Shown here: positions 49,969 to 58,793 of the stretch, one piece after another
How the letters are laid out: every line of letters starts with the position of its first letter
Position numbering within the stretch: the stretch's first letter is position 1
Position numbers and translations under genes: made by a program
Assembly (NCBI GenBank): GCA_963704475.1
Contig: OY969900.1
Location: 992,001-1,056,000 of the forward strand
DNA length: 64,000 bases
Direction: 5' to 3'
From: UBA9655 sp963704475
Lineage (GTDB): Bacteria > Pseudomonadota > Alphaproteobacteria > UBA9655
Notes under the pieces: generated by a model
What the model saw: the letters and a program-made list of their open reading frames with translations, nothing else
What the model was told of the DNA's origin: nothing
The model's database searches: none

Positions 49969-50174
49969 CGTCATTGCGAGAAGCGCTTGCGCGACGAAGC
50001 AACCCAGGACAAATCACTATTCCGAAGGAATGCAAGGGTGTCATCCCGAATTCATTTCGGGATCTCATTGTCATGAGGTCCTGAAACAAGTTCAGGATGA
50101 CAGCATTATTGTATGTCCTTCGGACATAATTTGTTTCACTGGGTTGCTTCGTCACTTCGTTCCTCGCAATGACG
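49969..50174. repeat. Family B inverted repeat with a family D repeat nested inside
   Basis: The outer arms are CGTCATTGCGAGAAGCGCTTGC and ...CGTTCCTCGCAATGACG. Inside, TGTCATCCCGAATTCATTTC through AAGTTCAGGATGACA (50040-50103) is a family D unit inserted between GGAATGCAAGGG and GCATTATTG. Confidence 0.85.
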
Positions 50175-50195
50175 CTAACGCGTTACTTCACGGGC

Positions 50196-51032
50196 CTACA
50201 ACGACAGCGGATTCGCCTTCGCCAAGTGGTCAAAAGCCTTCCATGTTTCCAAAAGGGCGGGCATGTCTTTAAGCTTGACCATGTTGGGGCCATCGCTGGG
50301 GGCCTTATCCGGATCTTGGTGAGTTTCGATAAAAAGAGCGCCAATCCCTAGAGAAAGAGCCGCACGGGCCAACACAGGTACAAACTCTCGCTGGCCTCCG
50401 GAGGATGTCCCTTGTCCGCCTGGTTGCTGGACGGAGTGTGTTGCATCAAAGACAACAGGATACCCTGTCTGAGCGAGGATAGGGAGAGCGCGCATGTCAG
50501 AGATAAGTGTATTGTATCCAAAGGAGACACCCCTTTCGCACACCATCAGGTTTTTGTTACCTGTTTCTTCGACTTTTTTTACGACATTTTTCATGTCCCA
50601 CGGAGCTAAAAACTGCCCTTTCTTTATGTTAATTGCTTTTCCTGTTTTTCCAGCTGCAATCAAAAGATCTGTCTGCCGGCATAAAAAGGCAGGGATTTGA
50701 AGCACATCAACGGCTGAGGCCACAATGGCGCACTGGGACGCATCATGAACATCCGTTAAGACGGGGCATCCCCATGTTTCACGAATTTCTGCAAAGATAG
50801 GCAGCGCTTCTTTAAGGCCAAGACCGCGGACACCTTGCAAACTCGTCCGATTTGCCTTGTCAAAAGAGGTCTTATAAATGAAAGGAATCCCAAGCTTTTG
50901 TGTGAGCTCAACAAGGGCGTGAGACATTTCAAGGGCATGCTCGCGACTCTCTAAAACACACGGCCCTGCAATAAGGGTGAAGGGCAGATCATTGCCAATT
51001 TTAAGATTGTTTACGGTTACATGATGGGTCAT
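50196..51032 (-). CDS. kdsA: 3-deoxy-8-phosphooctulonate synthase KdsA
   Basis: A 278-residue aldolase that makes KDO-8-phosphate from arabinose-5-phosphate and PEP, showing that the cell makes lipopolysaccharide inner core. Signatures: FTLIAGPCVLESREHALEMS, FIYKTSFDKANRTSLQGVRGLG, VLTDVHDASQC, QIPAFLCRQTDLLIAAGKTGKAINIKKGQFLAPWDM, and ERGVSFGYNTLISDMR. Cys in PAFLC is normal in metal-free enzymes. pyrG lies upstream on the same strand, a usual alphaproteobacterial order, separated here by a repeat pair. Confidence 0.95.
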   Translation of the reverse strand: MTHHVTVNNLKIGNDLPFTLIAGPCVLESREHALEMSHALVELTQKLGIPFIYKTSFDKANRTSLQGVRGLGLKEALPIFAEIRETWGCPVLTDVHDASQCAIVASAVDVLQIPAFLCRQTDLLIAAGKTGKAINIKKGQFLAPWDMKNVVKKVEETGNKNLMVCERGVSFGYNTLISDMRALPILAQTGYPVVFDATHSVQQPGGQGTSSGGQREFVPVLARAALSLGIGALFIETHQDPDKAPSDGPNMVKLKDMPALLETWKAFDHLAKANPLSL

Positions 51033-51084
51033 AAAAAATCCTTTAATTCATTTTCTAAATCAGGGCGTGTCATCACTTATTTTT

Positions 51085-51287
51085 ACCTCTCCCCTTGCGG
51101 GAGAGATCGCCCCAAAGGGGCGGGTGAGAGGCTTAAGGTACGTCTCATTCTCAATCGATCTCCTAATGACACGTGCCACCTTGTTATTTCAAAAACATAT
51201 ACCTTAATCCACACAGAACACAAAAGCTTATTAAATATTCCCCTCACCCGCCGCGATGCGGCGACCTCTCCCACAAGGGGAGAGGTA
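51085..51287. repeat. Family A inverted pair enclosing a decayed DUF559-like relic
   Basis: 51085-51129 and 51241-51287 face each other across about 110 bp. The minus strand of the spacer carries a degenerate version of the same sequence as at 52996 (ATTAAGGTATATGTTTTTGA against TTTAAGGTTATGCGTTTTTGG). Position: pyrG-kdsA gap. Confidence 0.7.
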
Positions 51288-51304
51288 AAATAGTCCTAAT
51301 CTCA

Positions 51305-52942
51305 TTAAATTAATCGATTTTGATTCAAGGCTGCGTCAATAAAGGCCACAAACAAAGGATGAGGACTGAAAGGCCGCGACTTAAATTCTGGATGGAACTG
51401 AACTGCCACAAACCACGGATGATCTTTCCGCTCCACAATTTCAGGCAGCACGCCATTTTTTGTTTTGCCAACAATATGTAATCCACATTTTTCTATTTCT
51501 CTAAGATAGGTTGTGTTGACTTCATATCGATGCCGGTGGCGCTCAGAAATGAGAGAACTCTTATAAATTTCATTGGATTTAGAGCCACCCTCTATCTCAC
51601 ATTCATAGGCTCCAAGGCGCATGGTTCCACCTAAGTCTTTCCCTTGAAAATATTGCTGTACCTCATCCCCTTTCATCCACTCGGTCATGAGGGCAATAGT
51701 GGGCATTGAGGCGGGACCAAACTCTGTTGAACTTGCCTCCGAAAAATGTCCAATATTTCTCAACGCCTCTAAAACGGCCAATTGCATCCCAAAACAAATT
51801 CCAAAGAAGGGAGTTTTTTTCTCACGAGCGAATTGAATGGCAGCAATCATTCCCGCTGTTCCACGTTCTCCAAATCCTCCAGGAACAAGAATGCCATCTA
51901 GGTGAGAGAGGCGCTTGAGTAAGGTTACCTTACCTCCTTCTTCTAAATCATGAGATTCAATCCATTCAATATTGACGTGGACTTTGTTGGCAATTCCGCC
52001 ATGGATGAGGGCTTGATGAAGAGACTTATAGGCATCCAATAACGCTGTATACTTCCCCACAATGCCAATTGTCACACTGCCTAAAGGATGCGTAAGCGTG
52101 TCAACAATACCCTCCCAGATGGAAAGGTCTGGCGAGGTCTTTGCCTCAAGGCCAAAATGTTTGCACACTTCCAAATCAAGACCTTGACGATGGTAACTGA
52201 TAGGAACTTGATAGATCGTTGAAACATCCAGAGCTTCAATAACACAAGAGGGCTTAATATTACAAAAAAGGGCCAACTTCCGTCGTTCTTCACTGCCAAT
52301 CTCTCGGTCACTGCGGCACAAAAGAATATCGGGCTGAATCCCTTTGCTTTGCAACTCTTTTACCGAGTGCTGGGTTGGCTTTGTTTTAAGCTCTCCCGCT
52401 GTTGCAATATAAGGTACTAAAGTTAAATGGATATAAAGGGTATTCCGGTAACCTAAATCGTTACGCAGCTGACGAATAGACTCAAGGAATGGAAGACCTT
52501 CAATATCACCCACGGTTCCGCCAATCTCACAAATAACAAAATCGACGTCCTTTGTATTTCTTAAAATGGCCTCTTTAATCGCATCCGTAATATGAGGAAT
52601 GACCTGGACCGTGGCCCCTAGATAGTCCCCGCGACGTTCTCTTGCAATGACATCTGAGTAAATGCGCCCTGTTGAAACAGCGTCATACCGCGTTGTATTC
52701 ACGCCTGTAAACCGCTCATAATGCCCTAGGTCAAGGTCTGTTTCTGCCCCATCTTCTGTGACAAAAACCTCTCCATGCTGGAAGGGGTTCATGGTGCCGG
52801 GGTCAACATTGATGTAAGGCTCTAATTTTCGGAGAAGAACTTTATATCCCCTGGCTTGAAGGAGGGCTCCAAGGCTTGAAGCCGCTATTCCCTTCCCTAA
52901 GGAAGAAACCACGCCACCGGTTACAAAAATAAATCGCGCCAT
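51305..52942 (-). CDS. pyrG: CTP synthase
   Basis: A 545-residue enzyme that makes CTP from UTP, ATP and glutamine. The synthetase domain opens RFIFVTGGVVSSLGKGIAAS, with PYINVDPGTMNPFQHGEVFVTEDGAETDLDLGHYERF. The glutaminase domain carries GGFGERG, FGICFGMQLAV with the nucleophilic Cys, and the catalytic His-Glu pair in VQFHPEFKSRP. Length and motifs are complete. secG lies upstream in the same direction, which is a conserved order. Confidence 0.97.
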   Translation of the reverse strand: MARFIFVTGGVVSSLGKGIAASSLGALLQARGYKVLLRKLEPYINVDPGTMNPFQHGEVFVTEDGAETDLDLGHYERFTGVNTTRYDAVSTGRIYSDVIARERRGDYLGATVQVIPHITDAIKEAILRNTKDVDFVICEIGGTVGDIEGLPFLESIRQLRNDLGYRNTLYIHLTLVPYIATAGELKTKPTQHSVKELQSKGIQPDILLCRSDREIGSEERRKLALFCNIKPSCVIEALDVSTIYQVPISYHRQGLDLEVCKHFGLEAKTSPDLSIWEGIVDTLTHPLGSVTIGIVGKYTALLDAYKSLHQALIHGGIANKVHVNIEWIESHDLEEGGKVTLLKRLSHLDGILVPGGFGERGTAGMIAAIQFAREKKTPFFGICFGMQLAVLEALRNIGHFSEASSTEFGPASMPTIALMTEWMKGDEVQQYFQGKDLGGTMRLGAYECEIEGGSKSNEIYKSSLISERHRHRYEVNTTYLREIEKCGLHIVGKTKNGVLPEIVERKDHPWFVAVQFHPEFKSRPFSPHPLFVAFIDAALNQNRLI

Positions 52943-52950
52943 TAACTAAC

Positions 52951-53176
52951 CTCTCCCCTTGTGGGAGAGGTCGCCGCATCGCGGCAGGTGAGGGGAATTC
53001 AAAAGCATCTCTAATTCTCCCTCTAGATTACTAAACACCTCGTTATTCCAAAAACGCATAACCTTAAATCCATCCTTTTCAAGAAATCTGTGTACAGCAA
53101 TCATCGTACCACAAAATTATCCTTACCCCTCACCCGCCGCGCTCTGCGCGACGACCTCTCCCACAAGGGGAGAGGT
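52951..53176. repeat. Family A inverted pair enclosing the best DUF559-like relic
   Basis: 52951-52994 and 53128-53176 face each other. The minus-strand spacer reads RFLEKDGFKVMRFWNNEVF followed by SNLEGELEMLLNS, an intact DUF559 C-terminal segment, and continues without a stop into the family-A repeat (SPHLPRCGDLSHKGRG) before TAG. The 5' two thirds of such a gene are absent. It also supplies the C-terminus of secG at its far end. Confidence 0.8.
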
Positions 53177-53428
53177 AAGAAAACTCAAAATAGACGAAGG
53201 GCGGTTTTGATGACTCGCTAAAATCGCAAGGAGAAGACTCGTAGCCAAAAAGCAAGCGGCTAAAATCGCTGTTGTATGGGTCAGAAGGTTTGCTGATCCT
53301 CGAGTCGTCATCAACCCTCCCATATTTCCCCCTCCAAGGCCCATGCCTCCTTCGCTGCGCTGGACTAAAATAATCCCAATCATTGCTGCGGTGATCAAAA
53401 GGTGAATAACAAGGAGAACGGTTTGCAT
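53123..53428 (-). CDS. secG: Preprotein translocase subunit SecG with repeat-encoded tail
   Basis: 101 residues. Two helices (VLLVIHLLITAAMIGIILVQ and TAILAACFLATSLLLAIL) bracket the diagnostic QRSEGGMGLGGGNMGGLMTTRG loop. SecG assists SecYE during protein export. After SHQNRPSSIL, the last 20 residues (LTSPLVGEVVAQSAAGEG) and the stop are translated from a family-A repeat. pyrG lies downstream. Confidence 0.9.
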   Translation of the reverse strand: MQTVLLVIHLLITAAMIGIILVQRSEGGMGLGGGNMGGLMTTRGSANLLTHTTAILAACFLATSLLLAILASHQNRPSSILSFLTSPLVGEVVAQSAAGEG

Positions 53429-53561
53429 AATATCTTTCCTATTGGTTTATATGAAGGGTACTTTAAGACCAAACGTCCTTAATTTCCAGTGAAAAATAGC
53501 GATGCCAGTTTGGCAGGCTATTGACAGCGTTCTGATCACTGACTACTTATTATTACCTATG

Positions 53562-53638
53562 GCGGGTGTAGCTCAGTTGGTTAGAGCGCCAGTTTGTGGC
53601 ACTGGAGGCCGTGGGTTCAATTCCCATCACTCGCCCCA
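53562..53638 (+). tRNA. tRNA-His (GTG)
   Basis: Full cloverleaf: acceptor GCGGGTG with CACTCGC, D arm GCTCAGTTGGTTAGAGC, anticodon stem CCAGT-TTGTGGC-ACTGG with anticodon GTG, T arm GTGGGTTCAATTCCCAT, encoded CCA. A G at 53561 opposite C at the discriminator position gives the extra G-1 typical of tRNA-His. Confidence 0.97.
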
Positions 53639-53807
53639 TTCTATTCAAGGACTTGTGAGACAGCTTGTAGTTCAACATATAAAAAAGTTTTTTTAGCAAG
53701 TCAGTAAACAAAATCTTAATCTTTCTCGAGTATGGTAATCTATCTGACTTCGCTGATGGTTAGCCGAACAAGCCATTAAACCGAAGCCATACAAAAGGAA
53801 TATCAAA

Positions 53808-54113
53808 ATGTATAAAACAAAATTTCTCCGAACATCTTTAATAGTATTGTCGTTGGGTGTATGCCAACTCAGTTCTGCAGACTTGGCAAACGCTGACGCG
53901 ACAAAGTGCTGCGTGTGTAAATGCAACCCCAGGAACCAGAGCGGACCCCCTCCTAAGCCCTGGTGTGACTGTAAAATTAAAGGTCACTCATGGACGAAGG
54001 ATGAATGCGGGCGCTACTGCAAAGGCAGCTGTGATATCAAGTATAACACAAATAACACGACCGAAGGGGAGGCTGTCGGCCAATGTCCTACTCATATCCC
54101 CGAAAGCCATTGA
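53808..54113 (+). CDS. Cys-rich small secreted protein, unrelated to the 23 kb pair
   Basis: A 101-residue protein. The signal peptide (FLRTSLIVLSLGVCQLSSADLANADA) is followed by a mature part with 10 cysteines: KCCVCKCNP, WCDCKIKGHSW, ECGRYCKGSCD and QCP. The pattern suggests a disulfide-knotted or metal-binding domain. AAAAGGA precedes the ATG. I recognise no family. A second frame overlapping it (53857-54273) is not supported. In a host-associated bacterium such a product could act in the envelope or be released. Confidence 0.65.
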   Translation: MYKTKFLRTSLIVLSLGVCQLSSADLANADATKCCVCKCNPRNQSGPPPKPWCDCKIKGHSWTKDECGRYCKGSCDIKYNTNNTTEGEAVGQCPTHIPESH

Positions 54114-54153
54114 TTATGGCCTCTGGGAAGAAAGCTTCCTCCATGTATTCTTC

Positions 54154-54411
54154 TCAAACGTCCCACTCGATAACGTCTACGCCCTTAAGCAGCAACATAA
54201 GAAGCGTAATGGGGAAAAAGAATATGGCCCAAAAGATCAACCAGCCATAACTGCCTCGATAAGAGAGAGATAAATACGTCCCCTTTCGCATAACCCTCAT
54301 ATTCTTAATGGCAAGGACGACACCGAGCGGAAGAAAGAACATCACGCACAAGACAAAGAGAATCACATTCCCTGTATATTGAAGGGGAAAGTGGTATTTG
54401 ATGCGAGCCAT
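54154..54411 (-). CDS. Small membrane protein, two predicted helices
   Basis: An 85-residue protein: KYHFPLQYTGNVILFVLCVMFFLPLGVVLAIKN forms the first helix with its leader, a basic loop (MRVMRKGTYLSLSYRG) follows, and WLIFWAIFFFPITLLMLLL is the second helix. I recognise no family. It is convergent with the Cys-rich gene to its left. Coding character (alternating hydrophobic and basic blocks, full-length open frame) makes it probable. Confidence 0.55.
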   Translation of the reverse strand: MARIKYHFPLQYTGNVILFVLCVMFFLPLGVVLAIKNMRVMRKGTYLSLSYRGSYGWLIFWAIFFFPITLLMLLLKGVDVIEWDV

Positions 54412-54499
54412 TTGGATAAAATTCCTCTTTTGTTTTTACCCGGGTGTCTTCTTGGACAACCGGGGAAATAATTTTGCATTATTTCTTTTCGTTTTTTCC

Positions 54500-54958
54500 T
54501 TAATCAGTTACCCTCAAACGATCTGTAAAAGTGGAAAAATCATTATAAAGAACAGTAGCAGTAGCAGTAAGAGCAGTAAGAGCTTCTAAAGCAGTAGCTC
54601 TATCAGCAGAATTAGCAGTAGAGACAGCAGCATTATGAAAAGTCTCAGCACGAGCATAAAGAGCATCAATCTCCTCAGTAGATAAAGTATTACCAGGAGT
54701 AGCAGTTCTTATATCTGACCGAACACGAGCAACAGTCTGCAGAAAAGTCCGAATATTCTGCAAAAAATCAGCAATAGTAGCCTCATCCTCAGCAGCAGCT
54801 GCAGTCAGCTCCGCATGAGTAGGTCGCCGAGGAGCAGGTTGCCGACTTCCAGCAGGGTCATCAGCCCCTTCTTCTCCTTTTGCTCCAGCTTCTCCCCCGC
54901 AAACAAGGGACGCAAGAACGACGAATGAGGTTATCGATTTAAAATTTAGATTTATCAT
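54500..54958 (-). CDS. Ala/Thr-rich secreted protein of unknown function
   Basis: A 152-residue protein. A signal peptide (FKSITSFVVLASLVCGGEAGA) is followed by an acidic, then Pro-rich stretch (ADDPAGSRQPAPRRPTHAEL) and a helical C-terminal half (EATIADFLQNIRTFLQTVARV, ALYARAETFHNAAVSTANSADRATALEALT). Ala and Thr are encoded almost only by GCT and ACT, which makes the DNA look like AGCAGT repeats and sets it apart from the neighbouring rpoD. AAAGGAAAATTATT precedes the ATG. No domain recognised. Confidence 0.6.
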   Translation of the reverse strand: MINLNFKSITSFVVLASLVCGGEAGAKGEEGADDPAGSRQPAPRRPTHAELTAAAAEDEATIADFLQNIRTFLQTVARVRSDIRTATPGNTLSTEEIDALYARAETFHNAAVSTANSADRATALEALTALTATATVLYNDFSTFTDRLRVTD

Positions 54959-54971
54959 AATAATTTTCCTT

Positions 54972-56897
54972 TTAAGTATCCAAAAAGCTCCGCAGTTTGC
55001 GGGATCGGCTGGGGTGCTTTAACTTTCGCAAGGCTTTCGCTTCAATTTGGCGAATGCGCTCACGGGTTACGGCAAACTGTTGCCCCACTTCCTCTAGCGT
55101 ATGATCTGTGTTCATTCCAATGCCAAAGCGCATCCGTAACACACGCTCTTCACGCGGCGTAAGACTGGCAAGAACGCGGGTTGTTGTATCCCTCAAATTT
55201 GAGAGCACTGCTGCCTCCATAGGAACAACAGCGTTTTTATCCTCGATAAAGTCCCCAAGATGCCCGTCTTCTTCATCTCCAACGGGGGTCTCAAGGCTGA
55301 TCGGTTCTTTCGCAATTTTCATCACTTTACGAACCTTATCAAGGGGCATTTGAAGTTTTACAGCCAATTCTTCGGGTGTAGGTTCACGCCCAATTTCATG
55401 AAGCATCTGACGAGAGGTACGTACCAATTTATTAATGGTTTCAATCATATGCACAGGAATACGAATTGTTCTGGCTTGGTCTGCAATAGACCGGGTAATG
55501 GCCTGACGAATCCACCATGTGGCATAGGTTGAAAACTTATACCCGCGACGGTACTCAAACTTATCCACGGCTTTCATCAAGCCAATATTGCCTTCTTGGA
55601 TCAAATCCAAAAACTGAAGGCCGCGATTCGTATACTTTTTAGCAATCGATATAACAAGACGCAGGTTGGCCTCGATCATCTCTTTTTTTGCCCGTGAGGA
55701 GTCTCGTTCTCCTTTTTGAACCGTACTGACGATCCGCCTAAACTCAGAGATCGGAAGCCCTGATTCCGCAGAAATTTCGGCAATAAGATTGCGAATTTCT
55801 TGTGCCTCTTCTGTGTGCTTTTCTAAGAATTTTTTCCAGGCTTTTTCATGAAGAATAGAAAGTTTTGCAATCCAGTCAGGATCCAGTTCACTCCCATGAT
55901 ATTGTTGGAGGAAGCTTTCCCGCTTGACCCCCGCAGATTCTGTAAGCCTTAAAAGGCGCCCTTCAAGACTGACAAGCTTACGGTTTAGGGTATAAAGCTG
56001 CTCCAGCAATTGCTCAATGCGGTAGACGTTTAAATGAATGCCTTCCATCAGTGCAATTAATTGCTGGCGATGCTCCTCATACTTCTTTTCAATAGAAGAT
56101 GTGGCGGCTTTCCCTTCTTGAAGGGTTTTTAAACGTTGCTCTTGCAATTTGCGAAGTTTGGCATAAGTTTTAGCTATATTATCAAATGTCTCCACGACCT
56201 GTGGGCGCAAAGACTCTTCCATGGCGGAGATAGAAAGCCCACCCCCCTCTTCATCACCAAATTCACCCTCTTCTTCTAACGGTTCTTCAACAAGAGGATC
56301 TCCCACTAAAAGGGTTTCCGCTTCAAAGTCTGCAGAAACAGCTTCTTCATCAGAGGGGCCATGGGAATAGGTGGATTCGATATCGATGATATCACGAAGA
56401 AGCATCTGATCTTGGTTAAGGGCATCACGCCAGGCTACAATAGCCCGAATAGTCAGAGGATTTTCGCAAATCGCCCCTATCATCATTGCGCGACCAGCTT
56501 CTATACGCTTGGCAATCTCAATTTCACCTTCACGAGAGAGAAGCCCCACACCGCCCATTTCTCTTAAATAGAGACGTACCGGATCATCCGTTCGACCAGC
56601 CTCATTTTCTGGTTCTTCCGCTTCCTCGTCGTCAACCTTGACAACTTTTGGTTTTTCTATGGGTTCAGCTTCGGGATCCTCCACAACACTAATCCCAACA
56701 TCTGATATCATAGCCATGATATCTTCGATCTGTTCAGAGGTCAGCTTATCTTCTGGTAGCGCTTCGTTAAGCTCTTCATAGGTGATATAGCCGCGCTTCT
56801 TGCCCAAGGCGATCAGACGTTTAACGGCCTTCTCTCCTAGCGTATCTTTGGAGTCTCTTTCTTCAACAAAATCTGTTGATTCAGGTAGTGCGGTCAT
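54972..56897 (-). CDS. rpoD: RNA polymerase primary sigma factor RpoD
   Basis: 641 residues from the ATG at 56897, chosen because AAGGGATC lies upstream and the extra in-frame codons before it only translate a family-B repeat. Region 1.1 (KAVKRLIALGKKRGYITYEELNEALPED), region 1.2 (DDPVRLYLREMGGVGLLSREGEIEIAKRIE), a non-conserved insertion, regions 2 (KKYTNRGLQFLDLIQEGNIGLMKAVDKFEY), 3 and 4 (LTPREERVLRMRFGIGMNTDHTLEEVGQQF, RERIRQIEAKALRKLK) are all present. The primary housekeeping sigma factor. dnaG precedes it, the standard dnaG-rpoD order. Confidence 0.96.
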   Translation of the reverse strand: MTALPESTDFVEERDSKDTLGEKAVKRLIALGKKRGYITYEELNEALPEDKLTSEQIEDIMAMISDVGISVVEDPEAEPIEKPKVVKVDDEEAEEPENEAGRTDDPVRLYLREMGGVGLLSREGEIEIAKRIEAGRAMMIGAICENPLTIRAIVAWRDALNQDQMLLRDIIDIESTYSHGPSDEEAVSADFEAETLLVGDPLVEEPLEEEGEFGDEEGGGLSISAMEESLRPQVVETFDNIAKTYAKLRKLQEQRLKTLQEGKAATSSIEKKYEEHRQQLIALMEGIHLNVYRIEQLLEQLYTLNRKLVSLEGRLLRLTESAGVKRESFLQQYHGSELDPDWIAKLSILHEKAWKKFLEKHTEEAQEIRNLIAEISAESGLPISEFRRIVSTVQKGERDSSRAKKEMIEANLRLVISIAKKYTNRGLQFLDLIQEGNIGLMKAVDKFEYRRGYKFSTYATWWIRQAITRSIADQARTIRIPVHMIETINKLVRTSRQMLHEIGREPTPEELAVKLQMPLDKVRKVMKIAKEPISLETPVGDEEDGHLGDFIEDKNAVVPMEAAVLSNLRDTTTRVLASLTPREERVLRMRFGIGMNTDHTLEEVGQQFAVTRERIRQIEAKALRKLKHPSRSRKLRSFLDT

Positions 56898-56917
56898 AAT
56901 AGATCCCTTTATATTAG

Positions 56918-57042
56918 CGTCATTACGAGGAGCGAAGCGACGAAGCAACCCAGAACCAATAAATTATGTCCGAAGGACATACATTTTATTTACCCTTGCA
57001 AGTTTTCTGGGTTGCTTCGTCGCTTCGCTCCTCGCAATGACG
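56918..57042. repeat. Family B long inverted repeat between dnaG and rpoD
   Basis: CGTCATTACGAGGAGCGAAGCGACGAAGCAACCCAG pairs with CTGGGTTGCTTCGTCGCTTCGCTCCTCGCAATGACG around a short loop with CCGAAGGACATAC. It separates two genes that are normally co-transcribed. Confidence 0.92.
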
Positions 57043-57056
57043 ATTTATTTACATCA

Positions 57057-58784
57057 TCACAATTGTTTCAGCATCTTTAATCGTTGCCACGCCTTTTCTG
57101 ACATCTCTTCTGCCAAGTTATTTTGAGCGGTTGCCACATCATCCTTGCCCATAGCACTTTGAAGCCGGCTAAAAATCTCTCGCCATCCCGCGCGAGCTTC
57201 TTCCTCTGACGCAGACGGCTTTGCAAACGCCCCGTGAATAAGAACATGCGGCGACAAAAGAGTCTCTACCTCACCCTCAAATCCTTTAGAGAGGAGGTAA
57301 TCTTTCACCAGCATTTCGTCAAGACCTGCTGCATACATTTGCAAAAGGGCATCACGTAACTCTTGATGACGTACGTCTTTAAAATCTAAAGCAGCCAAGT
57401 CATCACTTGTCTCCTGTATTATTTGGGGATGATTTATAAGAATTGCAAGCAGAAGACGTTCGTGAATCAATAAAAAGTTTAAATTTCCTCTTTTTAAAGG
57501 GGACAGAGAAGGACTAGGTATCTTTTTTCCAACAATATCTTTGTAAAAAAGATCTTTAAATGCGTAACTATAATTTTTACGAACATCTGTATGGGTGATG
57601 GCCTTACACCACAGCGCACATTGTTTTTGAAGAGCTGCTTTTTGTTCAGGTGTTTTAAACGATTTCCCATTCGTTAAAAAAATCCAAAGAGCGTCTATAA
57701 GAGAGTAAGCTTTCTCTCCCACAGTTTCAAAAAAAGATCCTTTTTGGACTAAACTATCGGGATCTTCTCCAAGAGGCAGAAAAACAAAACGCAAAGAATA
57801 GCCTGGTTTTAAAAGGGGCAAAACGCGTTCAGCAGCGCGTGACGCCGCTTTAAGACCAGCCGCATCTCCATCGAAGCATAAAATTGGCTCCGGCGCGAGC
57901 CGCCACGCGAGTAAAATCTGATCCTCCGTAAGTGCTGTTCCTAATGGCGCTACCGCTCCTTTAAATCCAGCCTGCTGAAGCGATATCACATCCATATATC
58001 CTTCCACGATAAGGAGGGGCTCAAGCGGTTTTTTTTCTTTCGCATGGATATAGCCATACAGAAGCTTTCCCTTAGAAAACAACGGCGTTTCTGGAGAATT
58101 GAGATACTTAGGTTCGCCTTGCCCTAGGATACGCCCCCCAAACCCAACGATATTTCCCCGTGCATCTTGGATCGGAAACATAAGACGCTCCCGAAAGCGG
58201 TCATACGGCATCCCACTTTCCGGCTGAATAGTGAGGCCTGCTTTAAAGAGCGTGTCAACTGAAAATCCCTTGCCCTTTAAATGGGCTTCAAGCGCATGGC
58301 GCCCCTCAGGGGCATAGCCGAGAGAAAACTTTTTTAGGGTATCTCGGTGCAATCCTCTCTTTTCCGTGTACCGCAAAGCTTCCAGCCCTTTTGCTTGGGA
58401 GAGATTGTTATGAAACCACAAAGAGGCCTCATGGAGCACCGCTTTAAGGGGAGACATATCTTCCTGTGGCTCGGCAACTCGGTCAGACGTCTCTTGAGGG
58501 AGGGCAAGACCAACTTGGCGGGCAAGATCTGTTACGGCTTCTATAAACGTATAGTTTTGGGCTTCCATTAAAAAACGAATGCCGTCCCCATGTGCCCCAC
58601 ACCCAAAGCAATGGTAAAATTCTTTTTCCTCATTAACTGTAAAGGAGGGTGTTTTTTCATGGTGAAAAGGGCAAAGACCAGTAAACGCACGCCCTTTCCG
58701 CGTAAGCTTAACTTTTCTCCCTATAAGCTCAGCAAGAGAGAGCCGTGCACGAAGTGTATCTAAAAACTTATCCGGGATTTGCAC
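57057..58784 (-). CDS. dnaG: DNA primase DnaG
   Basis: A 575-residue primase that lays RNA primers for replication. The CHC2 zinc finger is CPFHHEKTPSF with FYHCFGCGAHGDG (near residues 38-66). The RNAP basic motif is YDRFRERLMFPIQDARGNIVGFGGR. The TOPRIM core has LIVEGYMDVISLQQAG and the acidic ILCFDGDAAGLKAA. A C-terminal helicase-binding region follows. Length agrees with alphaproteobacterial enzymes on the short side. Confidence 0.95.
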   Translation of the reverse strand: MQIPDKFLDTLRARLSLAELIGRKVKLTRKGRAFTGLCPFHHEKTPSFTVNEEKEFYHCFGCGAHGDGIRFLMEAQNYTFIEAVTDLARQVGLALPQETSDRVAEPQEDMSPLKAVLHEASLWFHNNLSQAKGLEALRYTEKRGLHRDTLKKFSLGYAPEGRHALEAHLKGKGFSVDTLFKAGLTIQPESGMPYDRFRERLMFPIQDARGNIVGFGGRILGQGEPKYLNSPETPLFSKGKLLYGYIHAKEKKPLEPLLIVEGYMDVISLQQAGFKGAVAPLGTALTEDQILLAWRLAPEPILCFDGDAAGLKAASRAAERVLPLLKPGYSLRFVFLPLGEDPDSLVQKGSFFETVGEKAYSLIDALWIFLTNGKSFKTPEQKAALQKQCALWCKAITHTDVRKNYSYAFKDLFYKDIVGKKIPSPSLSPLKRGNLNFLLIHERLLLAILINHPQIIQETSDDLAALDFKDVRHQELRDALLQMYAAGLDEMLVKDYLLSKGFEGEVETLLSPHVLIHGAFAKPSASEEEARAGWREIFSRLQSAMGKDDVATAQNNLAEEMSEKAWQRLKMLKQL

Positions 58785-58793
58785 AAGGGGGCC

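Noticed and set aside
53857..54273. 138-codon ORF overlapping the Cys-rich gene
   Set aside because: The frame at 53808 has a signal peptide, patterned cysteines and a ribosome-binding site; this one has none of them and extends antisense into another gene.
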